Assembly: GCA_021804315.1 (NCBI GenBank)
Contig: JAJZHX010000007.1
Coordinates: 1 to 12,978 of the forward strand
Direction: 5' to 3'
From: a bacterium
GTDB taxonomy: Bacteria; Patescibacteriota; Saccharimonadia; Saccharimonadales; UBA4665
DNA length: 12,978 nucleotides
The first letter of the stretch is position 1; each line of letters starts with the position of its first letter. This document shows positions 5,138 to 12,195 of this stretch, piece after piece. Under the pieces are notes generated by a model. The model saw nothing but the letters and a program-made list of their open reading frames with translations, was not told where the DNA came from and searched no databases. The translations under genes were made by a program, and so were the position numbers.

Positions 5138-6217
5138 TCAATCGTGCAGGACATTAAATTTGGCTGGGGGTTGCTGAGATATAAGCACTGGACCATTCGT
5201 TGGTGTGCTAACCAGCACCGAAAAGCTAATCGAATAGTTCAAGCCTGGATGAGCAATAACACTGCTAACTATGGCGCTGCTATTGCCGAGTGGGGGCGAT
5301 CCGATAACGTGTGCACCAGGATAGGTTCGATAGATTTCTTGGGAGCCTAAGGGTGTCGTGTAAAACACTCCTAGATTATTCTTTGTATCAATGTTAGCAA
5401 TCCATCCCATAGACACTAGACTAGATTTGAGAGCTTTTGAGGTTACAGTTACTTCTTTGACTGGCCAAGATGTTGGATTGGTCGTTCTCAAATGATTCGC
5501 CTGGGTCCCATATGGAGAGACTAATGGATACATGAATGCACCGGTATAATCCGTATATATAACCGGCCCTACAGCCAACATCTTATATGTTTGTCGGCCA
5601 TGATAATAAAACGAGTAGTTAAAGTTTGCCACCCCTTGATTATTGATCTGTACATTTTCCAGGTAGACCCAATTTGTAGAATTTCCAGTGTTAAAATCCA
5701 GTGGCAATATGGTTGCATTAAATTGAGTTTTAGTAGCGCTCCACTTAACAACCGGGCTTCCTTCCTGTTGCAAGATCAACCCTTTGGACCGTTTGGTTAC
5801 CGCACCAGCCTGTGTAGGATTAATCTTTGCTTGGTCTTGGCCTGGTATTATCGGGCTTAAGTGCTGATCAACCTGGAATAAACGTCCGGTGCCATAGGCG
5901 TCTTCAATATTGAGACCGTTAGCGACACGGCTGTTATCAATAGCTACTGCTGTAGCGCCCCAGGCAATCTTGAAGGTTAGTGATAAACCACCGTTAGAAA
6001 TTGTGACAAAGTTAGTTTTATTGTTTGTCGCATGGTTTATGGTAGACGTGTTGGGATTGTTAACTTTATGGACATTAACCAACCCGTAAATGATCAAGGC
6101 AGCGATAACAATAGCACCTACTCCACCAACAATATAACGAACAAGATGACGGGGCTTTTCTATGTTTGGTACTTCTTTTTCAGTTTTTGGTTTAAGAAAA
6201 TGATTAAGTAAACGCAT
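5138..6217 (-). CDS. membrane-anchored extracellular protein, function unknown
   Basis: I do not recognise the family. From the ATG at 6217 the protein has 359 residues: a basic, charged cytoplasmic head (1-27), one membrane span at about 28-48 (IVGGVGAIVIAALIIYGLV), then a Ser/Thr/Asn-rich linker and a large domain of about 290 residues rich in aromatic, Asn, Gly and beta-prone stretches. The layout suggests a cell-surface protein with the C-terminal domain outside. No Cys are seen in the mature part. An upstream GTG at 6268 would add 17 residues and has TAGAAT seven bases before it, matching the local leaderless pattern, so the longer form is a real alternative. The gene is divergent from the GH5-like hydrolase gene across about 130 bases, which may mean shared control and a common role at the surface. 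Confidence 0.8.
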   Translation of the reverse strand: MRLLNHFLKPKTEKEVPNIEKPRHLVRYIVGGVGAIVIAALIIYGLVNVHKVNNPNTSTINHATNNKTNFVTISNGGLSLTFKIAWGATAVAIDNSRVANGLNIEDAYGTGRLFQVDQHLSPIIPGQDQAKINPTQAGAVTKRSKGLILQQEGSPVVKWSATKTQFNATILPLDFNTGNSTNWVYLENVQINNQGVANFNYSFYYHGRQTYKMLAVGPVIYTDYTGAFMYPLVSPYGTQANHLRTTNPTSWPVKEVTVTSKALKSSLVSMGWIANIDTKNNLGVFYTTPLGSQEIYRTYPGAHVIGSPPLGNSSAIVSSVIAHPGLNYSISFSVLVSTPTNGPVLISQQPPAKFNVLHD

Positions 6218-6299
6218 CTCTTTAACTTTTACTATATATTTTATTAATGTTTGGATTGAATATATCACTTCCTAAATTCTAGACCCCAACAAAAACCTA

Positions 6300-6305
6300 T
6301 ATAAT
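6300..6305 (+). promoter_or_regulatory. possible -10 box of the GH5-like gene
   Basis: Consensus TATAAT about 41 bases before the ATG at 6347. The -35 is weak, and no clear Shine-Dalgarno precedes the ATG. Confidence 0.35.
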
Positions 6306-6346
6306 AAATACTAGTTGCTAAAGAGATCTAGTTTAAAAAAGTCATC

Positions 6347-7606
6347 ATGAAGCTAAAAAGAATCAATAAAAATCAACTAGGATTTGGTCATTTAGAAATA
6401 TTAGCATTATTAATTGTTATATCGGTTATTAGCTTTGGGGCTTGGCGTGTTTTAAGTCATACTCATACGACCAAAAATCATGATTCTATGGCTACAGCGT
6501 CTTCTAGTAATTCATCGCCTGCTGGCTTTTATGTTAATGCAAACAAAATTATTGGACCTAATGGCAAGCAATTTGTGCCATACGGGGCAGTTATTGAATG
6601 TGCAGCTCAAAAAAGTCCGGTTGCAACTTTATGCCAAGGTAAAAACCTTTCAGGCAATACGGCCTATGCTCAAATCAACGCAGCTGCCAAATATTGGAAT
6701 ATGAATATCTTAAGATTTCAGGTGGCCCAAGAACACCTGTTTAACAGCAATGGTAGCATCAACTATCCCTACTTAAACCTTATAGATAGTCTGGTTAAAC
6801 AAACTTATAGCCTAGGAATGGTTGCCATCATTACTCTTCAGGAAGAACATTATAACGGACCAGCCTTTCCAACATCTACTGCAATAACTTTCTGGAAATT
6901 TATGGCTCAACATTTCAAAAACTACCCTGATTTATTCTTTGATTTATATAACGAGCCTAGGTTACCAGCTAATGCTTTACTGTCAGGCTCAAATATTTGG
7001 AATATATGGCAGAACGGTGGCGAAGCATATCTTGCCTCGGGTAAAGCAAACGGCACAACTAATCAAATTGTACAATACGTTGGTATGCAAAACTTGGTTA
7101 ATACAATCAGGGAGCAGGGCGCAAAAAATATCATAATTGCTGAGGGGCCTGATTACGATGAAGACCTGAGCGGTTTACCAACTCACACATTAACAGGAGA
7201 GAATATTGCCTACGGCATAGAGCCTAACCTAAGACACGACTCGACACAAGCCTCCCAGTACAATACCTTTGGTCAATATACCAACAATTGGCCAATAATG
7301 CCTGAAGCGTTCTTAGACAATGAGGGAACTCAATTTTGCGACCCTAATTCTCCGGTCGATTTACCTAATCTTTTAGCATATCTTAAAAGCTTAAATATGG
7401 GCCTAATATTCTGGGCCCTTATACCTGGCAATGCAATCGTAGGCACTAACCTTGATCAACCGACTTCCTACCCTAAAGGAGCAACTTCTATTAGCTCACC
7501 AATGTGTCCATATAAAGGTCCTAGAACTATTTATGCATCATCTAACACTATTGGTGATGGCGAGTTAATAATGAATTATTTTAAAGCTAACAGCGTGAAA
7601 CCATAG
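6347..7606 (+). CDS. GH5-like glycoside hydrolase with prepilin-type N terminus
   Basis: A 419-residue protein that appears to combine two parts. Residues 1-36 look like a class III (type IV prepilin) signal: a basic leader, LG|FGHLE (cut after Gly12, Glu at +5), then a hydrophobic helix to about 34. A Ser/Thr/Asn linker (40-58) leads to a TIM-barrel hydrolase of the GH5/cellulase type. FYVNANKIIGPNGKQFVPYG (61-80) is its usual opening. ILRFQV (121-126) and YSLGMVAIITL (154-164) fit barrel strands. FFDLYNEP (197-204) carries the acid/base Glu203. The nucleophile is probably Glu320 in IMPEAF, with Glu326 as a less likely choice. FWAL (355-358) gives the late substrate-binding Trp. Such enzymes cut beta-linked glycans; the actual sugar is unknown. 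It probably acts on the outer face or in a pilus-like fibre. It is divergent from another surface protein gene. Confidence 0.85.
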   Translation: MKLKRINKNQLGFGHLEILALLIVISVISFGAWRVLSHTHTTKNHDSMATASSSNSSPAGFYVNANKIIGPNGKQFVPYGAVIECAAQKSPVATLCQGKNLSGNTAYAQINAAAKYWNMNILRFQVAQEHLFNSNGSINYPYLNLIDSLVKQTYSLGMVAIITLQEEHYNGPAFPTSTAITFWKFMAQHFKNYPDLFFDLYNEPRLPANALLSGSNIWNIWQNGGEAYLASGKANGTTNQIVQYVGMQNLVNTIREQGAKNIIIAEGPDYDEDLSGLPTHTLTGENIAYGIEPNLRHDSTQASQYNTFGQYTNNWPIMPEAFLDNEGTQFCDPNSPVDLPNLLAYLKSLNMGLIFWALIPGNAIVGTNLDQPTSYPKGATSISSPMCPYKGPRTIYASSNTIGDGELIMNYFKANSVKP

Positions 7607-7779
7607 AATACGTACATGTTAGTCTAAGAGTGCCGGATTACTTAACTTAACCAAACAGTGGCTAGTTATGTAGAGAAGCAAGTATTAAATTAGTCGTAAA
7701 TTAGTTAACCACAGCCAGACAGATACAGCATAAAAGTTATATCCATATAAACAAAAAACCGTAAATATCGTTTATTACT

Positions 7780-8448
7780 TTAATCTCTAGCTAGACTAAA
7801 TATGCTATCAGCAAGAAAAGATAGCAGTTCTTGCCTATCCTCTTTCATGCCAGCATCGCCAATAGCTAGGAATGGCTCACCTATATTAACCTGTACGATA
7901 ATCCTATTAGTCAACTTTTCAGAGTAGGAAAGTCCTACTGGAATAGTTGGTATTGGACCAATCTCTTTATCTAAAGCAAGGTAAGTGATACCCGATTTCA
8001 GGTTTTTCTGAACCAAGTTCCTTTCTCCTTGAGGGAATATACAAACAGCTTGTCCTTCAGCTAATTTTTTCTTAAGACTAATAAAGGCCTCATCTCTTTT
8101 TGGTGGCTGAGCTAAGTATTGTGCTAACTTAGTAATTTTACTTCCCGGCTCGGTTCTATCGATCATAACCCCACCTACAGCACGATTACCTAACATTCTA
8201 ATTTGTTCCAAAAGTTCTAGTGAAGGTGTAGCTTTATGATCATAACGATTTAGAAATGATAATTGTCGCCTGGTAACCCATCCAAGTAAAATATAAGGAT
8301 CAACGAGTTTAATATGATTAGGGGCAATAATACAAGGCCCTTCCAGTGGTATATTTTCTTCCCCGTAAACTTGCACGTTGAAACGCTTGCTAAGAGTTGC
8401 TTGGGCTATGGCTGAAGCATAGCTATAAACTTTTGATGTCTCCGCCAC
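7780..8448 (-). CDS. PlsC-type 1-acylglycerol-3-phosphate acyltransferase family protein
   Basis: Members transfer an acyl chain to lysophosphatidate or a related acceptor at the membrane during phospholipid synthesis. The protein has 222 residues, near family length. IIAPNHIKLVDPYILL (40-55) holds the catalytic NHx4D (His45, Asp50). VGGVMIDR (91-98) and VCIFPQGERN (135-144) correspond to the acceptor-binding blocks; the usual FPEG Glu is Gln here. VPVGL-like IPVGLSY (169-175) follows. There is no long membrane span, as in many soluble-looking PlsC homologues. The start is GTG, preceded by a good Shine-Dalgarno AAGGGGG about six bases upstream. The gene lies 23 bases after the hydrolase-like gene and has no -10 box at leaderless distance, so the two form one operon. 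The exact acceptor is not determined by sequence. Confidence 0.9.
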   Translation of the reverse strand: MAETSKVYSYASAIAQATLSKRFNVQVYGEENIPLEGPCIIAPNHIKLVDPYILLGWVTRRQLSFLNRYDHKATPSLELLEQIRMLGNRAVGGVMIDRTEPGSKITKLAQYLAQPPKRDEAFISLKKKLAEGQAVCIFPQGERNLVQKNLKSGITYLALDKEIGPIPTIPVGLSYSEKLTNRIIVQVNIGEPFLAIGDAGMKEDRQELLSFLADSIFSLARD

Positions 8449-8471
8449 GACTTCCCCCTTAATTGGAAAAA

Positions 8472-9629
8472 TTATTTCTTAAGATTAAGAGCTGTAACTA
8501 AAGCTGATAAGGCTACATGATCACCTGCTAAATGACCTAGCTTTTGTCCCTTTTCCCCCTTTAAAGCAAGAACTATTTGGCTTTTATCTGGTAAGAAACT
8601 GGCAGTTTGATGAGTGAGCGAGCTGTTTTCTGCAAGAGCTACCAGTAAATCAACCTGGTTATCAAGCAGTCTTTCCACAGCTTGTACTGTTGGCTCGGTC
8701 TTAGTCAGTCCCCTCATGTAAGTCGGCTTCATCCCTTTTAGCGTGCGTATGTTCTTGCCGATAATTTCATAGCCATATATATCAACTGCTTTACGCATAG
8801 CAGTTTCTTCTATTTTAGGGTTATCCTGAGATACTGTCTCCATAGATGCTTCGCCAATTATCGAGCGAACCGTAAACCTCTTAGCTAAGTCTAGTAAGTT
8901 ATCTGGGCCAAGAATAAGTTCTTGAGCGGTTGCGGTTGAAACAGCAAAATTATGCAATACTCCTTTACTGGCTGCACTACCAATCGCATTACTGGCGCCA
9001 AGCGATGCTCCACTGAAATGAACAATGTTTATCTGTGTTTCACTATTAGGTCCATGGAGACGATCTTGAACATGAGTGATAGCCTCTTTGGCTAGCTTTC
9101 CAGCTGGCGAAAAATCACCATTTCTAAACTTACTTCTCTCTTTGTAGCTATAGGCACTTGTAGGTACCGGCCCGTAAATCGTAAGCACAGGTAGATTTTT
9201 GCCAAGCGCTTTTAGAAGTTCAAATATAGCTGCCGACTTAGTTGTCTGGTTCCAGCTATTTGGCGCATATTTTTCTTTGCTAACAATACCGCTGGGACTA
9301 TCGGAGTTTAAATAATCGTTCAGTTTATCTGCGCTACTTTTTGGTGCAGAATCGGCAAACGGGGCAAATATTACCAATATTTCATCCTGTTTACTATCAG
9401 GGTCATATAATAACGAGCAAGCTACCTTAGAACCTTCGCTTGATTGAAATTTAAACGCTGAGGTTTCAAGCTTATGCAGATATTGCTCTGGATTATCTAA
9501 GAAAGTCCTATCAGCATCAGCAAAAGCTTGACGAACCCCAGGTAAACTAGCCTCTATGTCAGGGGTAATAGTAACCGAATGTGTTTCTACATTAGTAACA
9601 ATTTGAGATGGAAATTCTGCTGAAATCAT
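8472..9629 (-). CDS. alpha/beta-hydrolase-fold protein
   Basis: A 385-residue protein with the marks of an alpha/beta hydrolase. ILVIFAP (84-90) is an early core strand. VHFSGASLGASNA (203-215) holds the GxSxG nucleophile elbow with Ser209. GHLAGDHVALS (365-375) near the end gives the catalytic His, probably His371. The acid is likely Asp324 or Asp327 in NQVDLLVAL. A long insert (about 240-315) would form a cap domain. There is no signal peptide or membrane span. Substrate is unknown; a lipase, esterase or peptidase role is possible, and pairing in one operon with a PlsC-type acyltransferase favours lipid work. It is the first gene of the operon, with a promoter at leaderless distance. Confidence 0.75.
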   Translation of the reverse strand: MISAEFPSQIVTNVETHSVTITPDIEASLPGVRQAFADADRTFLDNPEQYLHKLETSAFKFQSSEGSKVACSLLYDPDSKQDEILVIFAPFADSAPKSSADKLNDYLNSDSPSGIVSKEKYAPNSWNQTTKSAAIFELLKALGKNLPVLTIYGPVPTSAYSYKERSKFRNGDFSPAGKLAKEAITHVQDRLHGPNSETQINIVHFSGASLGASNAIGSAASKGVLHNFAVSTATAQELILGPDNLLDLAKRFTVRSIIGEASMETVSQDNPKIEETAMRKAVDIYGYEIIGKNIRTLKGMKPTYMRGLTKTEPTVQAVERLLDNQVDLLVALAENSSLTHQTASFLPDKSQIVLALKGEKGQKLGHLAGDHVALSALVTALNLKK

Positions 9630-9635
9630 AATTAT

Positions 9636-9664
9636 ATACTATCATATTATTACTTATATATCAA
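9636..9664 (-). promoter_or_regulatory. promoter of the hydrolase-acyltransferase operon, leaderless arrangement
   Basis: On the minus strand TTGATA (9659-9664), a 17-base spacer and TAGTAT (9636-9641) precede the ATG (9627-9629) by six bases. Confidence 0.65.
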
Positions 9665-9685
9665 CTTTGTGTTTATGTGTGCTGA

Positions 9686-10153
9686 GAAAATGAAACTAAA
9701 TTTAAATCAGCACTTACTAATTCTGAGAATAAATTTAGTGATGTTATGAACGGTTTACGTAAATTCGGTCAGCTATTAAATGCCTTGGTTAGCAGTAACA
9801 CAAATCTTATATGAATATGGTTGTCAGCAAAAATTTCATGATTTATAACAAGGCTTTGGCGCCTAACCAGTAGAAGAGTTTATAAAGATTATAGCCGATT
9901 TGTCCAAAGTGTTGAGCAAAATAGATAGCAATAGTGACAATAATAGAGCAATTGCGCTAGATGATGGTTCATTTATGACGCTAAGCTTAGCGTCAGACAA
10001 AGACAAGAACTCCTTATATATTCAGTAATTAACAGGGCCAATGCAAGATTGAACCTAGACATAACAGTTTACAAGCAATTCGGTGTGATACCGCTCAAAA
10101 GACAAAACCAAACCTATAAAGATTGTTCTCGAGAAAAACAACATCTGAAATAG
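9686..10153 (+). pseudogene. decayed plus-strand gene (frameshifts and stops)
   Basis: The 527-base gap between two minus-strand genes holds three coding-like pieces on the plus strand. The first (9686-9814) contains KFSDVMNGLRKFGQLLNALV. The second (frame of 9867-10028) contains EEFIKIIADLSKVLSKI and ALDDGSFMTLSLASDKDK. The third runs from about 10020 to TAG 10151-10153 and contains NLDITVYKQFGVIPLKR. The first break is near 9810, where the second frame continues YEYGCQQKFHDL before two stops; the second break is at the join of pieces two and three. The pieces have real-protein composition and follow in order, giving about 150 codons in all. I recognise no family. It could also be chance, but three ordered pieces make decay more likely. 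Confidence 0.45.
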
Positions 10154-10156
10154 AGA

Positions 10157-11032
10157 CTAGCTCCTATGCTTTTTATAGCGATACTTACGGTTGCGGGCGT
10201 TCATAGCAGAGGCAGTAGTTTCATTAGGATTGATAACTTTAATGTCTTTGAGGGTTGGCAATATTTTCTCATGAGTACATGCAAAGTCAATATGATGGTG
10301 ATTGTGCCGCTTTGATATTTGAACTCGACTAAGGATTACATGCTCACTACCGATATTTATATCACCGCTGCAGCATAGGCAGCGATATAGTTTTTTAGCA
10401 ACAGCTAGAGATAGGAATACTGTTAAATTATCTTTATCTTTTGCTCGCAACGCCTCTCTACGACTTGGTAACCCTGCAAATCTCTCTAAATCTTGCTCTG
10501 GCCTAGTTATTACAGTTTTTATATCCTTTGAATCAGGGGCAACTCCGCTAAAAGCAAAAGTAATTCTACCTAATTCTTGAGCGACTTTTTGGAAACCGGC
10601 TCGCTCAAGCACTTTTGAGCTTGCTTTATTGTCCTCAGCAACATATGCATAAACTCTTTGGTATTGCCTAATCCCATATTGCGCCAATGCTCTTGTTGCT
10701 AGTGTTGCGTAGCCATTTCCTGTATATCTTGAATCTAGCCAATAGTCAATCTCCGCAGAACCATAGTTGTCTGGTGTTAGATTTATACTACCTACAAAGG
10801 TGTCGGTATTCCAAATACCCATTCGTATTTTATCAGGGTTTGATGGGTGCAATCTTGTCTCAGTTACCGCAGAGAGATTTGGATATTTTGAGGCAGTTTC
10901 GTCATCGCATTGACTTAGCTGTTCTCTATTAGCATCAATAGCAGCAAAAAAGGCAAAATCATCAGCTTCACTAGCCAACTCTCTCAAAACTAATCCGTAG
11001 CTGTCGGTCACTAACTCTAGCGGAATACTCAT
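10157..11032 (-). CDS. GNAT-family N-acetyltransferase (RimJ/RimL-like) with Cys/His-rich C-terminal domain
   Basis: From the ATG at 11032 the protein has 291 residues. The first 165 are a GNAT domain of the RimJ/RimL type: DTFVGSINL (77-85), EIDYWLDSRYTGNGYAT (94-110) with the acetyl-CoA pyrophosphate loop, and NKASSKVLERAGFQKV (135-150). It should move an acetyl group from acetyl-CoA to an amine, perhaps a protein N terminus or a small molecule. The rest is unusual: a linker, then LYRCLCCSGDINIGSEHV (215-232, CxxC) and RHNHHHIDFAC (242-252), which look like a zinc-binding module, and a very basic tail NARNRKYRYKKHR. The tail may bind nucleic acid or a partner. The start is chosen because TATAAT lies seven bases before it; a TTG at 11053 would place the -10 box inside the gene. 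Confidence 0.82.
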   Translation of the reverse strand: MSIPLELVTDSYGLVLRELASEADDFAFFAAIDANREQLSQCDDETASKYPNLSAVTETRLHPSNPDKIRMGIWNTDTFVGSINLTPDNYGSAEIDYWLDSRYTGNGYATLATRALAQYGIRQYQRVYAYVAEDNKASSKVLERAGFQKVAQELGRITFAFSGVAPDSKDIKTVITRPEQDLERFAGLPSRREALRAKDKDNLTVFLSLAVAKKLYRCLCCSGDINIGSEHVILSRVQISKRHNHHHIDFACTHEKILPTLKDIKVINPNETTASAMNARNRKYRYKKHRS

Positions 11033-11039
11033 TTTGCAT

Positions 11040-11068
11040 ATTATATTATACAACTTTTATACTGATAA
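11040..11068 (-). promoter_or_regulatory. promoter of the GNAT gene, leaderless arrangement
   Basis: On the minus strand TTATCA, a 17-base spacer and TATAAT lie upstream; the ATG (11030-11032) follows seven bases after the -10 box. A second, overlapping TATAAT lies five bases upstream. Confidence 0.55.
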
Positions 11069-11213
11069 CACTAGCCATATACCGTCAATATCGTGGCTAT
11101 ATAATCATCTGTACCAAATTAAGGCGCGTTATAAAGACCGAACCTAAAAACAACTTTTTTAAGATGCAAATACAAAGCTTTCTTTAGGGTTAAATAGTAT
11201 TTTAATGTAAAGT

Positions 11214-11242
11214 TTGACATTCTTGCGGCTAAACATCATATT
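11214..11242 (+). promoter_or_regulatory. probable promoter of the 172-aa PH-like protein
   Basis: TTGACA (11214-11219), a 17-base spacer and CATATT (11237-11242). The -35 is perfect and the -10 is weak. This leaves a 5' leader of about 48 bases. I see nothing else in the 243 bases between the flanking genes. Confidence 0.45.
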
Positions 11243-11296
11243 ACTAAATAATAAGAGTTAAAGCTAATCGTCAAAAGTCGAAAGGCACTAAGGCAC

Positions 11297-11815
11297 ATGA
11301 CAGACATTAATGCATCAGATGGTAATGAAAACGCACGACGTTATAAGGTAAGGGCATATAACCAGAGTCTCGCGCAGAGGATTGCAAAGCGTGCTCATTT
11401 GACCGAACAAGGCGTGGCTGTCGCTTTTACTTTCAATAATCTCAGTACCATGATTATAATAGGGACCCTGGAAGATATAACCAGATTCATTCCTTCAGTC
11501 GGAGGACTTTTAGATTTAATCCTCGGACTTGTTACTTTCTACTTTCATCGAATCGTATTAGTTACTGACCAGAATGTATATATTTATCGAGATTGGCCAT
11601 TACACATACCTGGCAAGCTACTGGCTTCTTATAGTCGACATCCAGAGGTGGTACGCCTTGGTAGCAGCAGACAGTCTACCTGGTCAAAGTTTATACGGAG
11701 AGGTCAACTAACTTTTGAAGACGGCTTCATAGTTTATCATGGATTTATATGGATACGTCGGGCGCAGTATATAGAGCAGGAAGCCAATATTCTTCCCGGC
11801 TCAAATAAATTGTAA
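11297..11815 (+). CDS. membrane-associated protein with PH-like C-terminal domain
   Basis: A 172-residue protein. The N-terminal 35 residues are polar and basic. A hydrophobic region follows, with weaker segments at 40-57 and a strong one at about 66-83 (IPSVGGLLDLILGLVTFYF), so it is probably held in or on the membrane. From about 85 on it reads as a bacterial PH-like beta domain: RIVLVTDQNVYIYRDW, then LASYSRHPEVVRLG, LTFEDGFIVYHG and a final helix RRAQYIEQEANIL. This pattern (a strand starting LVTDQNVY) is known from YdbS/DUF304-type and YokE-like membrane PH proteins, but the match is by eye. The start ATG is preceded only by a close, weak AAGG. Function unknown; it lies alone between a divergent gene and a gene-poor stretch. 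Confidence 0.75.
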   Translation: MTDINASDGNENARRYKVRAYNQSLAQRIAKRAHLTEQGVAVAFTFNNLSTMIIIGTLEDITRFIPSVGGLLDLILGLVTFYFHRIVLVTDQNVYIYRDWPLHIPGKLLASYSRHPEVVRLGSSRQSTWSKFIRRGQLTFEDGFIVYHGFIWIRRAQYIEQEANILPGSNKL

Positions 11816-12135
11816 TTTATAGATTTGTCTGACAAAACATGATATTACTGGTATCGATTTAATAAAATACTGATAGAGTAGCCATAAATTTATAAATTGC
11901 TTTGTTTAAGCTTTGATAGGCTGGGTTACTCTAAGGACAACTAGCCCAGTATTAATACAACTATTTAACCTGGTTCTATGTCGGGAAAAAACTATGATAT
12001 TTTTCCATCGAAATTAATGCTGTTGGTATGTCAGAATAACTAAAGATCGAATCAATAAATCAATAAACGATGGGGACATTCTTCTCTATAAAGTTTTTGG
12101 GATTTAGAATTGAATTAATAATTGTTTAAAACTTC

Positions 12136-12163
12136 TTGACTGATTTTGCAACAAGCATACACT
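12136..12163 (+). promoter_or_regulatory. promoter of the secreted 185-aa protein
   Basis: TTGACT (12136-12141), a 16-base spacer and TACACT (12158-12163). The start point near 12170 gives a 5' leader of about 25 bases. Confidence 0.5.
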
Positions 12164-12181
12164 TAAACTAGTAAACTAAGT

Positions 12182-12186
12182 GGAGG
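12182..12186 (+). promoter_or_regulatory. strong Shine-Dalgarno GGAGG
   Basis: GGAGG lies nine bases before the ATG at 12196. It is the strongest ribosome binding site in the window among genes with their own promoter and fixes this start. Confidence 0.8.
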
Positions 12187-12195
12187 TAAAAAGTT

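Larger units (their letters stand above)
11816..12195 (+). other. gene-free 380 bases: leader region of the secreted protein and small hairpins
   Basis: No convincing coding frame is seen on either strand. Two hairpins stand out: CTGGGTTA with TAGCCCAG (11921-11949, 13-base loop, one G-U pair), and an A/T-rich GGAAAAA/TTTTTCC stem near 11983-12005. Neither has a U-tract. The right end holds the promoter and Shine-Dalgarno of the secreted protein gene. Confidence 0.5.

Noticed and set aside
5114..5350. Plus-strand ORF overlapping the 3' end of the surface protein gene
   Set aside because: Shadow of the coherent minus-strand gene; no recognisable motif or start signal.
7607..7779. Bidirectional terminator between the convergent GH5-like and acyltransferase genes
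   Set aside because: A T-run exists on the minus strand near 7754, but only about four pairs can be formed before it, too weak to call.
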